A DNA stretch of 64,000 bases, from the NCBI RefSeq assembly GCF_004785645.1, contig NZ_SRPE01000008.1, positions 62,001 through 126,000 on the forward strand. Reading direction: 5' to 3'. Below the pieces are notes generated by a model, which was given only the letters and a program-made list of their open reading frames with translations, was not told the DNA's origin and searched no databases. Of the stretch, positions 1 to 8,959 are shown one piece after another (position 1 is the first letter of the stretch; each line of letters starts with the position of its first letter). This DNA comes from Empedobacter tilapiae (GTDB lineage: Bacteria; Bacteroidota; Bacteroidia; Flavobacteriales; Weeksellaceae). Made by a program: the position numbers and the translations under genes.

Positions 1-2
1 GA

Positions 3-1178
3 GGAATTGTAAAAGCTACACCAATTGGTGGAACAGCAGGTTATACTTATACATGGAATACATCGGATACAACAAGTACTGTAACAGGATTAAGCGCAGG
101 GAATTATTTTGTAACCATCAAAGATAAAAATAGTTGTATTGCAACAAATTCAGTAACCATCAAAGAACCATCAAGTTTTGAAGTAAATGTTATTGAACAA
201 ATCAATCCAACTTGTTTTGGTGCAACAAATGGTGTAATTGAAATTACTGTAGCTGGAGGAACAGCTCCTTATCAAATCGAATGGTCAAATGGAGCAAAAG
301 GTCAGCTTATTTCTGGTCTTTCAGCAGGAGATTACACCGTTACGATTACTGATACAAATGGTTGCCAAACGATCAAAACGTATACGTTGACGCAACCTGT
401 AGAAACTAAAGTAGATTTAGGAAAAGATATTACACTATGTTTTGGAGATTCAATGGAATATGATGTCACAATAGCTGATAAAAATGCAAAATATCAGTGG
501 TTTGATCAAAATAGACAAATCATTTCAACTTCACCTAAAATTTCGATCGCTTTACCTGGAGAATATACAGTAAAAGTTTTCAATGAAGCAGGTTGTTCTG
601 CAACAGATAAAGTGATCATAAAAAGTTCATCCGCTATTTTACAACCCGAATTTATGATTGCTACACATGCTTTTGTTGATGCAAATGTGAAATTGGTGAA
701 TACATCTAAAATAGTTCCAGAACGTGTTGAATGGATTTTACCAAAAACAAATGATTTCAATATCATTCAACAAACAAACGAGAACATCGAAATTAAGTTT
801 TCTAAAACTGGAAAATATCAATTTGGTCTTAAAGGTTATCAAGGTGAATGTGAAAAAACATTTTACAAAGAGGTTTTGGTGGAAGAAAACATAAATGGAA
901 TTGATACAAATCCTAAAACAGTTTCTAATATCAAAGAATTTATTGTTACACCAAATCCAAATAATGGCGTATATAAAGTGTTGGTTAAATTATATGAAGC
1001 CAAACCAATTCGAATAAGATTAGTTGATATGTTATCACAACAAATCTATGTTTCAAGTGACTTTAATCGCAATACAGAATTCGAAATCCCATTTAACCAA
1101 ACATTAGCTTCAGGTACTTACTTTGTCATTTTAGAAACCGAAAATGAGATGTTAGTAAGAAGAATGTTGACTAAATAA
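3..1178 (+). CDS. SprB-repeat surface protein with T9SS C-terminal sorting domain (5' end outside window)
   Basis: The reading frame is open from position 3, so the start lies upstream of the window. Two or more SprB-like repeats are visible, each with a Cys-containing segment (CFGATNGVIEITVAGG), a W-x-N/T strand and a closing GLSAGNYFVTIKD or GLSAGDYTVTITD motif. The last ~75 residues form a type A T9SS sorting domain: TPNPNNG, a VDMLSQQIY-like strand, SGTYFVIL and a basic end (RRMLTK). Family knowledge: such proteins cross the outer membrane by T9SS and are anchored on or released from the cell surface, often as adhesins. The TTG at 387 lies inside the repeat region and is not a start. The lipoprotein gene follows after 6 bp, which suggests one transcript. 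The number of repeats cannot be known from here. Confidence 0.85.
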   Translation, partial: GIVKATPIGGTAGYTYTWNTSDTTSTVTGLSAGNYFVTIKDKNSCIATNSVTIKEPSSFEVNVIEQINPTCFGATNGVIEITVAGGTAPYQIEWSNGAKGQLISGLSAGDYTVTITDTNGCQTIKTYTLTQPVETKVDLGKDITLCFGDSMEYDVTIADKNAKYQWFDQNRQIISTSPKISIALPGEYTVKVFNEAGCSATDKVIIKSSSAILQPEFMIATHAFVDANVKLVNTSKIVPERVEWILPKTNDFNIIQQTNENIEIKFSKTGKYQFGLKGYQGECEKTFYKEVLVEENINGIDTNPKTVSNIKEFIVTPNPNNGVYKVLVKLYEAKPIRIRLVDMLSQQIYVSSDFNRNTEFEIPFNQTLASGTYFVILETENEMLVRRMLTK

Positions 1179-1184
1179 CCTATT

Positions 1185-2537
1185 ATGAAAACAATATTAA
1201 ATTATATATTAAGTTTACTGATTGGTTTATCTTTTTTCCAATCCTGTGCTTCAGAAGAATCGATTGCAATTGAAGCTGATTTTGAAATCACAATTCAAAA
1301 TAATGACTATTCAGTACCTGTAAAAGTTGACATCAAAAATAAAACGATTGGTGCAGATACTTTCAATTGGACGTTTGATGGTGCAACAGAACCAACTTCA
1401 ACTCAAAAAAATCCAAAGACTGTTGTTTATACAGAGCCAGGAACGTATACTATCAAATTAGAAGCTTCTAATAAAGATGGAATAAAAGAAGAAAAGACTG
1501 TTGAGTTTAAAGTTGATGCAGCAATGAAAGTTGATTTTGAATGGATTCAAGAAGGAAGTGACACAGCTCCAGTTAAAATTCAATTGAAAAACTTATCAAA
1601 AGGTGTAACGAAGTATTTATGGGAATTTGAAAATGGAACTCCCTCTACATCCTCGATAGAAAATCCTATTGTTGTTTTTAATCAAGCTGGACAACATAAA
1701 ATTAAATTAACGATTCAGAATGGACGTGAAGAATATTCAGTTGAAAAAACTATTGAAGTGAAAAACGCCATGAATGTTGATTTTGATTGGACAGTTGATT
1801 TTATTGACCAAGATTATGAAACACCAGTTACATTAAATTTATCAAATAAAACTACTCAAGCAATATCGTACGAGTGGTACGTAAATAATTCTGCGACACC
1901 ATTTAGTACAGTACAACATCCTACAATTGTATTAACAACTATAGGTCTAAATACAATTAAATTGGTCGCTAAAAATGACAAAGAATCTAAAGTTTTAGAG
2001 AAACAAGTCGAAATAAAAGCAAACAAAAATCTACTTACTTTCGAGCATATTAAATTAGGAATTAACACAGCACATTCATCTTTAGGTTCTTTCTTTTCAT
2101 CTCAATTAGGACAAGTAATTAATAAAGAAAAAGTTAATGGGATTGATGGAGCATTGATTGATTTTGCCTATTTCGGATTGAGTTCAGCGTTTGATTACAA
2201 TGAATTTTTATCACCAGATCAGGTTCAAACAAAATCCTTTAATGCAATTAAAAATGCCATTCATACCAAAATTATCAATTCTCAAGAATTAGTAGGAACT
2301 CAATTAAGCGTTTCTCAATTTGATGCAATTGACAATGGAAGTGATTTTAATCGATTGACAATAACAGAATCTTCAAGAGGTAAAACCGCATTTGATGATA
2401 AAGTATCCAATCGAGTTGTTCTTTTTGAGACAGCAGACGGAAGAAAAGGAGCAGTAAAAATTGAAGGATTTATCAACAATGGAAAAGAATCCTACATCAT
2501 GACGACAATTAAAGTACAAAAACCTAAAAATAAATAA
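1185..2537 (+). CDS. PKD-domain lipoprotein
   Basis: The N-terminus is a lipoprotein signal (MKTILNYILSLLIGLSFFQSC) with the lipid-accepting Cys about residue 21. Three PKD-like beta-sandwich domains follow, roughly residues 30-110, 113-193 and 196-275. Each carries the family pattern of a W-x-F/Y strand (FNWTFDGA, YLWEFENG, YEWYVNN) and a G-x-(Y/H/N)-x-IKL strand (PGTYTIKLEASN, GQHKIKLTIQNG). Residues ~280-450 are a separate domain I do not recognise. Bacteroidota surface lipoproteins of this kind usually face outward on the outer membrane and bind protein or glycan partners. It sits 6 bp after the SprB-type gene and 8 bp before the barrel gene, so the four genes probably act together. The exact function is unknown. 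Confidence 0.75.
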   Translation: MKTILNYILSLLIGLSFFQSCASEESIAIEADFEITIQNNDYSVPVKVDIKNKTIGADTFNWTFDGATEPTSTQKNPKTVVYTEPGTYTIKLEASNKDGIKEEKTVEFKVDAAMKVDFEWIQEGSDTAPVKIQLKNLSKGVTKYLWEFENGTPSTSSIENPIVVFNQAGQHKIKLTIQNGREEYSVEKTIEVKNAMNVDFDWTVDFIDQDYETPVTLNLSNKTTQAISYEWYVNNSATPFSTVQHPTIVLTTIGLNTIKLVAKNDKESKVLEKQVEIKANKNLLTFEHIKLGINTAHSSLGSFFSSQLGQVINKEKVNGIDGALIDFAYFGLSSAFDYNEFLSPDQVQTKSFNAIKNAIHTKIINSQELVGTQLSVSQFDAIDNGSDFNRLTITESSRGKTAFDDKVSNRVVLFETADGRKGAVKIEGFINNGKESYIMTTIKVQKPKNK

Positions 2538-2545
2538 GCCGCGCT

Positions 2546-4291
2546 ATGAAGAAACAAACAATTAGTCTGGTAATTTTATTCTTTTGCTTTTGTACAAGTC
2601 AATTGAATGCACAAGAAGTTGATCTGGAAAATTTAGATGATAAATTGAAAGAAACGCTTAAAAAGAATCCTTTTAAAATTTCAGGAGGAGTTTCTGCAAA
2701 TGCCGTTTTCTATAATTCAAATGTGAACCAAAGCAGAGAAGCATTTACCTATTTCTTAAATGGAAATTTGAATTTAGGTTTTTATAATTGGTCAATGCCT
2801 ATTTCCTACAGTTTAACCAATCAAGGATCTCAGTTAGGTTATCAAGTGCCTTTTAAATTTAATCGAATTAGTATAAGTCCAAAATATAAATGGGTAAAAG
2901 CGCATATTGGAGATTCAAATATGTCTTTCTCGCCATATACGTATAACGGATTACTATTTACAGGAGTTGGTTTAGAATTAACGCCAGATATTCCTTTCAA
3001 AATAGCAGTGATGGGAGGACGATTAAATAAAGCCATTGAAGATGATGGGCAAGAACAAACTATCCCTGCGTATAAACGAATGGGCTATGGTGCACATCTG
3101 AAATGGGAAAAAGACCGCTACAAATTAGGCTTAATCGGTTTTTATGCAAAAGATGATTATAATTCGTTGAAGCAATCCATTGATCATAAAGGTATAACAC
3201 CACAAGAAAATTTGGTATTATCGATGCAAGGAAGTTTCAAATTATTAGAAAATTTAGAAGTTTTTGCTGAATTTTCTAATTCGGGACTTATCAATGATAC
3301 ACGAGCAGAAAAAGGCAATTATTCAAAAGGAATCTCGAATCGATTCTTGAAATCAAATGTATCTTCTGAAAGTTTTAATGCCTACAACGCAGGTGTTAAT
3401 TTGAATTTAAAAACAGCTAGTCTAGGTGTAAAGTATGAACGAATCGATCCAGGTTATAAAACGTTAGGGGCTTATTATTTCAACAATGATTTGGAGAATA
3501 TTACACTGAATACAGCTTTCAATTTATTCAAAGGAAATGTCAATGTAACTGCAAATGTTGGAAGACAACGCGATAATTTAGATGCTGCCAAATTAAAACA
3601 AACTGAACGATGGATTGGATCGGTTAATACAAATGTAAAAATGGGAGAAAAACTAATGGTCACAGCTAGTTATTCTAATTTTACAATGTACACAAACAAT
3701 CAATTGAACCAATTCAAAAATATCAATGATAATCCGTTGGCTTTACAACAGCCAAAAGATTCGATTGACTATAAACAGATTTCTCAAAATATCAATGTTA
3801 ATGCCAATTATATTTTATCAAATAAGAAAGAGCTGACACAGAACATTAATTTCAATTATTCCTTGAATGACATGGTCAATAGAGAAAATAATATCGTGAG
3901 AAAAGGAGGATTGAATCGTTTTCATAATGCAAATCTTACCTATTCGTTAGGATTTCCTGAAAAAACAATGAGTATTGCTGCATCTGCCAATTATACAAAT
4001 ATGTATGCAGCTTCTAAAACAACCAATATTTGGGGACCTTCGGCGAGTATTAATAAAAGTTTTATAGAAAATAAACTCCAAACATCATTTGGTGTTTCTT
4101 ATAATTCATCATCAAGTAATTCAATCTCTACAAAGGTTACTAATTTCAGAGTTAACGCAGGCTATTCTCCTTGGGAAAAACATAATTTTAGTGCGTCTAT
4201 TATTCAAATGTTTCGAAATACCAACCAAGATATTCCTGACAAAAAATTGAATGAATTAACCGCTACAATAGGATATAATTATTCTTTTTAA
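2546..4291 (+). CDS. Outer-membrane beta-barrel protein, uncharacterised
   Basis: A signal peptide (MKKQTISLVILFFCFCTSQLNAQ) is followed by 558 residues rich in alternating polar/aromatic strands with frequent Tyr, Asn and Phe, ending in GYNYSF. The terminal Phe is typical of Bacteroidota outer-membrane barrels. A central segment (YERIDPGYKTLGAYYFNND) looks conserved in Flavobacteria, but I cannot name the family. The gene is 8 bp downstream of the lipoprotein and 17 bp upstream of the 1546-residue protein. From its position it could be a pore or anchor for neighbouring surface proteins or for the toxin proteins downstream. That role is inference only. Confidence 0.7.
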   Translation: MKKQTISLVILFFCFCTSQLNAQEVDLENLDDKLKETLKKNPFKISGGVSANAVFYNSNVNQSREAFTYFLNGNLNLGFYNWSMPISYSLTNQGSQLGYQVPFKFNRISISPKYKWVKAHIGDSNMSFSPYTYNGLLFTGVGLELTPDIPFKIAVMGGRLNKAIEDDGQEQTIPAYKRMGYGAHLKWEKDRYKLGLIGFYAKDDYNSLKQSIDHKGITPQENLVLSMQGSFKLLENLEVFAEFSNSGLINDTRAEKGNYSKGISNRFLKSNVSSESFNAYNAGVNLNLKTASLGVKYERIDPGYKTLGAYYFNNDLENITLNTAFNLFKGNVNVTANVGRQRDNLDAAKLKQTERWIGSVNTNVKMGEKLMVTASYSNFTMYTNNQLNQFKNINDNPLALQQPKDSIDYKQISQNINVNANYILSNKKELTQNINFNYSLNDMVNRENNIVRKGGLNRFHNANLTYSLGFPEKTMSIAASANYTNMYAASKTTNIWGPSASINKSFIENKLQTSFGVSYNSSSSNSISTKVTNFRVNAGYSPWEKHNFSASIIQMFRNTNQDIPDKKLNELTATIGYNYSF

Positions 4292-4308
4292 CCATTAACC
4301 TTGATCCA

Positions 4309-7300
4309 ATGATAAAACATATACAATTTAAATTTTGCATCTTATTTTGTCTCTTCTTTTCACTAAATCTATTTGCAAATAATAGCATAGGAAAAGGAGG
4401 TTCTACAGAATTTTACAAAGAATTATATGCTCCTAGTCTACAAGATCCTCTAATTGATCTTGAAATAGGAAAAGCAATGGGTTCATTTAACCTTGTTGAA
4501 AAAAATAAAAGTTATACAAGTTCCATTAATCCAAACCAATTAACAGAATTTCCGATTGGATTGAAGGAAGTGATTGATAATGTAGAATATGGTATTGTCG
4601 TAACTAAAGCTAAATTTACACCAGACTATGCTTTAATCAATGTTTATGCACGCATTATTACGCCACAACAAGGCGCTGAAGGAGGTAAAAAAGAACTGTA
4701 TTTTGGAGCTGAAGATGTAAAACTATCTTACCAAGGAAAGATTATTGGAGACGCTAAATTATCTCTTTTAGGAAATGTACATATTCCATTCAATAACAAA
4801 GAATGGTTGTTGACTTTAGAAGGAGGTTACCTTAATAAAAAAGAAGGATCTGGAGGAAACTCTGTGAATGACTTAACTTATGTTGTTATCGATTGTGACG
4901 GCATAAAAGAACTTTCACTAAAAGGTAATGTTCAAGTTTCTCGAAAAGTTTTAGTCCCTGTAGAACTTGAAACAGGAAAAGTAATAGAAGATGATGAAAT
5001 ACGTGTAAGAGGAGATTTCTCTGTGAAAGCAACCAATTGGAATGATTTACTTGTTAATGTTAGTATTTCACCTTTTGCCGTAACGAAACAAACCCAAAAA
5101 GAAAACCAAGGATACTTTACATTTTATGCCAATCAAGCCATATTAGATATGAGTGATTTACGCTCAGATCCTAATGTTGTATTTCCAGAATATTATGCAA
5201 CTCACGGTTATTTGATTGATGGAACAGAAAGTTGGCGAGGATTTTATGTCGAATCTTTACATGTTGGTTTACCAAAAGAATTTAAAACAGAAAAAAATCG
5301 AACAGTTCCAATCTCATTTGAAGCTCATCATTTGATTATTGACCGTTATGGCGTATCAGGAAAATTTGCAGCAAACAATATTTTTCCTTTAAAAGAAGGT
5401 ATAACAGGAGAAAAAAATGCATGGAGTTATTCACTAGATCAAATCGGAGTTGATTTAGCTGCTTCAAAAATAATTGGAGCAAACTTAAAAGGGCAAATGC
5501 AGCTCCCTATTCAAAATACCAAAGAAACTACAACCAATAATTTAGGGACATTGGCTTATACAGGATACATTACAGAAGAAGAATATTTGTTGTCTGTATC
5601 TGTTCAAGAAAAATTAGACTTTTCTATTTGGAGTGCAAAAGCATCCATACTTCCTGGTTCGTATGTCGAATTATTAGTCCGAAACAAAGAATTTTTACCA
5701 AAAGCTGTTTTAAATGGTTCGTTGGATATTGCAGCCAATGGTAAAGCTGATCAAAATAACACAGAAGGTCAAAAAGAATCTGAATTTACGGGCGTTGAAT
5801 TCCAAGGATTAACACTGCAAACAAGAGGTCCTATCATGACAGTGGACTATTTTGGTACGAAAGGCGCTCATCAAATCGGTAACTTCCCTGTTACAATTAA
5901 TAAAATTGTATTACAATTAAATGAAACGCAAGCCAATTTAGGTTTAGACATTACAGTCGGGTTACAAGATGGTAATTTTGCTGCAAGAGGAGCTTTTTTT
6001 ATCAACGGAGTAGTCGAAACAAATAACCTTAGACAACGATGGAGTTATAATGGCTTTAGAATGTCAAAACTTGGATTAGACAGAGTTGATGTAGGATTTG
6101 CAATTGTTAGTGGAGAATTAGAATTTATGCGCGATGATCCTGTTTATGGAAAAGGATTCAGAGCATTTCTTTTGGCTGAAAAAGTAAAAGGTTTAGGAGA
6201 GAATGGAACAATATCTTTAAATGCTATTTTTGGTCGTAGTACATTCAGGTACTGGGGATTTGAAGGAATGGTTGATGGTTTAAAAATTAATACAGGCTAT
6301 TTTAATATCACAGGATTTAGTGGAGGAGCATTTTACCGAATGATTCCAGATTCTCAGTTAAGTTTACAATATAAAAATAGAGCACTTGTTTTTAAACCAG
6401 ATGAATCTGTAGGAGTAGCATTACGTGCAGGTATATTTGGAAACGTGGGATCAAAACAAGCTGTATCACTTATGGCTTCTTTTAATATTTCGACCAACAA
6501 AAACGGAGGGTTACGTAATATCGGTTTTATTGGAGAAGCAGAAGTAATGAATGATCTTACTTTGAGTTTTCCAAATCCATTAAACAAATTACAAGACAAA
6601 GTTCATGAAACAATTGGTGGACGATTTACACAAAAATTGACACAGGATTTAACCAGTGATAACAGTCCTTTAAAGAATGTATTGGATGTAAATGTTGATG
6701 ATTATTATCCAACAGAACTTGCTGGAAATGCAGCTTTATCTGCTAAACTAGCGATGGATTATGATTTCAACAATAAAATATTTCATGCAAATCTAGATGT
6801 TAATGTAAGCGTAGGAGACTTCATTAAAGGAACAGGACCTAATGGTAGAGCTGGATGGGCAGTACTACATATTGCACCAGATGAATGGTATATGCATATT
6901 GGTACTCCTACTGATATGATTGGATTAAAAGTAGGTGTAGGAAGTTTCTATGTAAAATCTGAAAGTTATTTTATGGTGGGTGATCGTATTCCGGGCTCAC
7001 CTCCTCCTCCTGTAGAAGTTGCTCAAATTCTTGGATTAGAACAAGGCGATTTAGATTACATGAAAAATCTAAATGCTATTGGAGAAGGTAAAGGTTTTGC
7101 ATTTGGATCACACTTCAAATTTGATACAGGTGATATGACTGCGCTATTCCTTTATGCTCGTTTTGCAGCAGGATTTGGAGCTGATATTATGTTGAAAAAT
7201 TATGGTGATGCTGTATGTAGTAACCGAGGAGGAAAACAAATTGGTATCAACGGATGGTATGCCAATGGTCAAGCCTATGTTTATTTACAAGGAGAATTAG

Positions 7301-8949
7301 GTATTAAGATAAAATTATTCTTCATCAAAAAGAAAATTCCTATTATCAAAGCTGGAGCTGCTGCTCTATTACAAGCACGTGGACCAAATCCGTTTTGGAT
7401 GAGAGGTTATCTTGGTGGATATTATAATTTATTAGGTGGATTAATCAAAGGTAAATTCAGATTCAAATTAGAATTTGGAGAAGAGTGTAAATTAGAAAAT
7501 GAATCTGTTTTAGGTGGAATGAAAATCATTACAGATGTTACACCACAAAAAGAGGATACCAATGTCGATGTATTTGCTATCCCACAAGCAACGTTTGCTT
7601 TAGCTGTTAACGAACCTGTTGTTATCCCTGAAGATGATGGCGATCATACCTACAAAATTATTATTGACAAGTTTACAATTATTGATGATGCTGGTAAAGA
7701 GATAAAGGGTAAAATTGAGTATGAAGCAAGTGATCGTGCCAACTTTGTATCAGAAGATATTTTACCTCCAAACAAAAAAATGAAAGCGGTAATCGAAGTG
7801 AGTTTCATGGAGAAAAAAGGAGGCGCTTATCAAGTGATGATGGTTGATGGTAAAAAAGCAACAGAAATAGAAGAACGTGAGTTTACAACAGGAGGTGCTC
7901 CTACTGTTATTCCATTACATAATATTCAGTATGCTTATCCTGTTGTCGATCAAAATAATTATTATAAAAAAGAATCAAACAAAGGTTTTATCAAATTAAA
8001 ACGAGGACAAGATTATTTATTTGAAGACCCGAATTGGACGACTAAAACTATTTTGAAAGCCAAAGAAGGAAAAGATCTTGAAACTGATTTCACTTACGAT
8101 CAAGCGGCGAATGAAGTACGATTTGCTATACCAGAATTAGCGAATAGAACTGAATATACTTTAGGAATAGTTGCAAAGTCTGCAAATGGTTCAAGTAATC
8201 AAACTTCGGATAATACCTCTACTAGCACGAATACGCAAGGTGAAGAAGAAGGTTCAGCTGTAGAAACAGAAACAACAACTAAAAAAGCGCAGAAATTATC
8301 AAAAGATGGAGAAATTGAGCGTTTAGCATTTGCTTTCGAAACGAGTAAATACAATACGTTAGAAGAAAAACTGAATCGTTTAAAATTCAACCATTATTGG
8401 GAGAAAGTGAGTTCGGATGTCATTATGTTACAAAATGCTACCACAAATGGAGACGAAGCCTTTGATATACCAGAATTAGTTGGAACAAAATACACGGATA
8501 ATAAACCGTTGATTAATATCCATGCTTTAATGGAAGATGATTTTGCCAATAAATTCAACGGATTATTGTATTCGAAATATCCAATTGATGGATTAACATT
8601 AGATCGTCAAGAAGATCAGATTGGTATTCCTCCAATCAAGGCATTACCAGTATTTTCTTCCTACATCATGTATTTAGAAAATAATGAACCGAATAGTTTC
8701 TTAACGAACTATTTCCCTTACAAATATGATTTATTCAGGTATTATAAATCAGATTGGTACGAATTGGTTTCAAAAGCAGCGTCTAAATATATGAGCATAC
8801 CAGCGAACAATCGACCTAGTGGGATCAATGAGTTGATAAATTCTTCTTACGGAATTGTACCAAAAGGAAAATATACCATAAAAGTACAGTACTTAATGCC
8901 AGGCGAAAAGAACGGAACACAGAAACAACTTTATTTTGAAAACAAATAA
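4309..8949 (+). CDS. Giant exported beta-rich protein (1546 aa), uncharacterised
   Basis: A signal peptide (about residues 1-24, ending LNLFAN) is followed by a very long, mostly beta-strand region with no known catalytic motif. Repeated features include GxxG turns, strands of the ALFLYARFAAGFGADIML type and a GGYYNLLGGLIKGKFRFKLE segment reminiscent of barrel or solenoid proteins. Around residues 1300-1340 there is a Ser/Thr/Glu-rich linker (SNQTSDNTSTSTNTQGEEEG) that separates a C-terminal domain. No T9SS sorting domain is visible at the end. It lies 17 bp after the barrel gene and only 10 bp before the first toxin head gene, so it is almost certainly co-transcribed with that toxin. A dedicated role in exporting or displaying the toxin is plausible but unproven. 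Confidence 0.65.
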   Translation: MIKHIQFKFCILFCLFFSLNLFANNSIGKGGSTEFYKELYAPSLQDPLIDLEIGKAMGSFNLVEKNKSYTSSINPNQLTEFPIGLKEVIDNVEYGIVVTKAKFTPDYALINVYARIITPQQGAEGGKKELYFGAEDVKLSYQGKIIGDAKLSLLGNVHIPFNNKEWLLTLEGGYLNKKEGSGGNSVNDLTYVVIDCDGIKELSLKGNVQVSRKVLVPVELETGKVIEDDEIRVRGDFSVKATNWNDLLVNVSISPFAVTKQTQKENQGYFTFYANQAILDMSDLRSDPNVVFPEYYATHGYLIDGTESWRGFYVESLHVGLPKEFKTEKNRTVPISFEAHHLIIDRYGVSGKFAANNIFPLKEGITGEKNAWSYSLDQIGVDLAASKIIGANLKGQMQLPIQNTKETTTNNLGTLAYTGYITEEEYLLSVSVQEKLDFSIWSAKASILPGSYVELLVRNKEFLPKAVLNGSLDIAANGKADQNNTEGQKESEFTGVEFQGLTLQTRGPIMTVDYFGTKGAHQIGNFPVTINKIVLQLNETQANLGLDITVGLQDGNFAARGAFFINGVVETNNLRQRWSYNGFRMSKLGLDRVDVGFAIVSGELEFMRDDPVYGKGFRAFLLAEKVKGLGENGTISLNAIFGRSTFRYWGFEGMVDGLKINTGYFNITGFSGGAFYRMIPDSQLSLQYKNRALVFKPDESVGVALRAGIFGNVGSKQAVSLMASFNISTNKNGGLRNIGFIGEAEVMNDLTLSFPNPLNKLQDKVHETIGGRFTQKLTQDLTSDNSPLKNVLDVNVDDYYPTELAGNAALSAKLAMDYDFNNKIFHANLDVNVSVGDFIKGTGPNGRAGWAVLHIAPDEWYMHIGTPTDMIGLKVGVGSFYVKSESYFMVGDRIPGSPPPPVEVAQILGLEQGDLDYMKNLNAIGEGKGFAFGSHFKFDTGDMTALFLYARFAAGFGADIMLKNYGDAVCSNRGGKQIGINGWYANGQAYVYLQGELGIKIKLFFIKKKIPIIKAGAAALLQARGPNPFWMRGYLGGYYNLLGGLIKGKFRFKLEFGEECKLENESVLGGMKIITDVTPQKEDTNVDVFAIPQATFALAVNEPVVIPEDDGDHTYKIIIDKFTIIDDAGKEIKGKIEYEASDRANFVSEDILPPNKKMKAVIEVSFMEKKGGAYQVMMVDGKKATEIEEREFTTGGAPTVIPLHNIQYAYPVVDQNNYYKKESNKGFIKLKRGQDYLFEDPNWTTKTILKAKEGKDLETDFTYDQAANEVRFAIPELANRTEYTLGIVAKSANGSSNQTSDNTSTSTNTQGEEEGSAVETETTTKKAQKLSKDGEIERLAFAFETSKYNTLEEKLNRLKFNHYWEKVSSDVIMLQNATTNGDEAFDIPELVGTKYTDNKPLINIHALMEDDFANKFNGLLYSKYPIDGLTLDRQEDQIGIPPIKALPVFSSYIMYLENNEPNSFLTNYFPYKYDLFRYYKSDWYELVSKAASKYMSIPANNRPSGINELINSSYGIVPKGKYTIKVQYLMPGEKNGTQKQLYFENK

Positions 8950-8959
8950 TTAGAAAAAG

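Noticed and set aside
387-1178. Separate gene starting at TTG 387
   Set aside because: The same frame is open from position 3 and encodes SprB-type repeats; 387 lies within a repeat.
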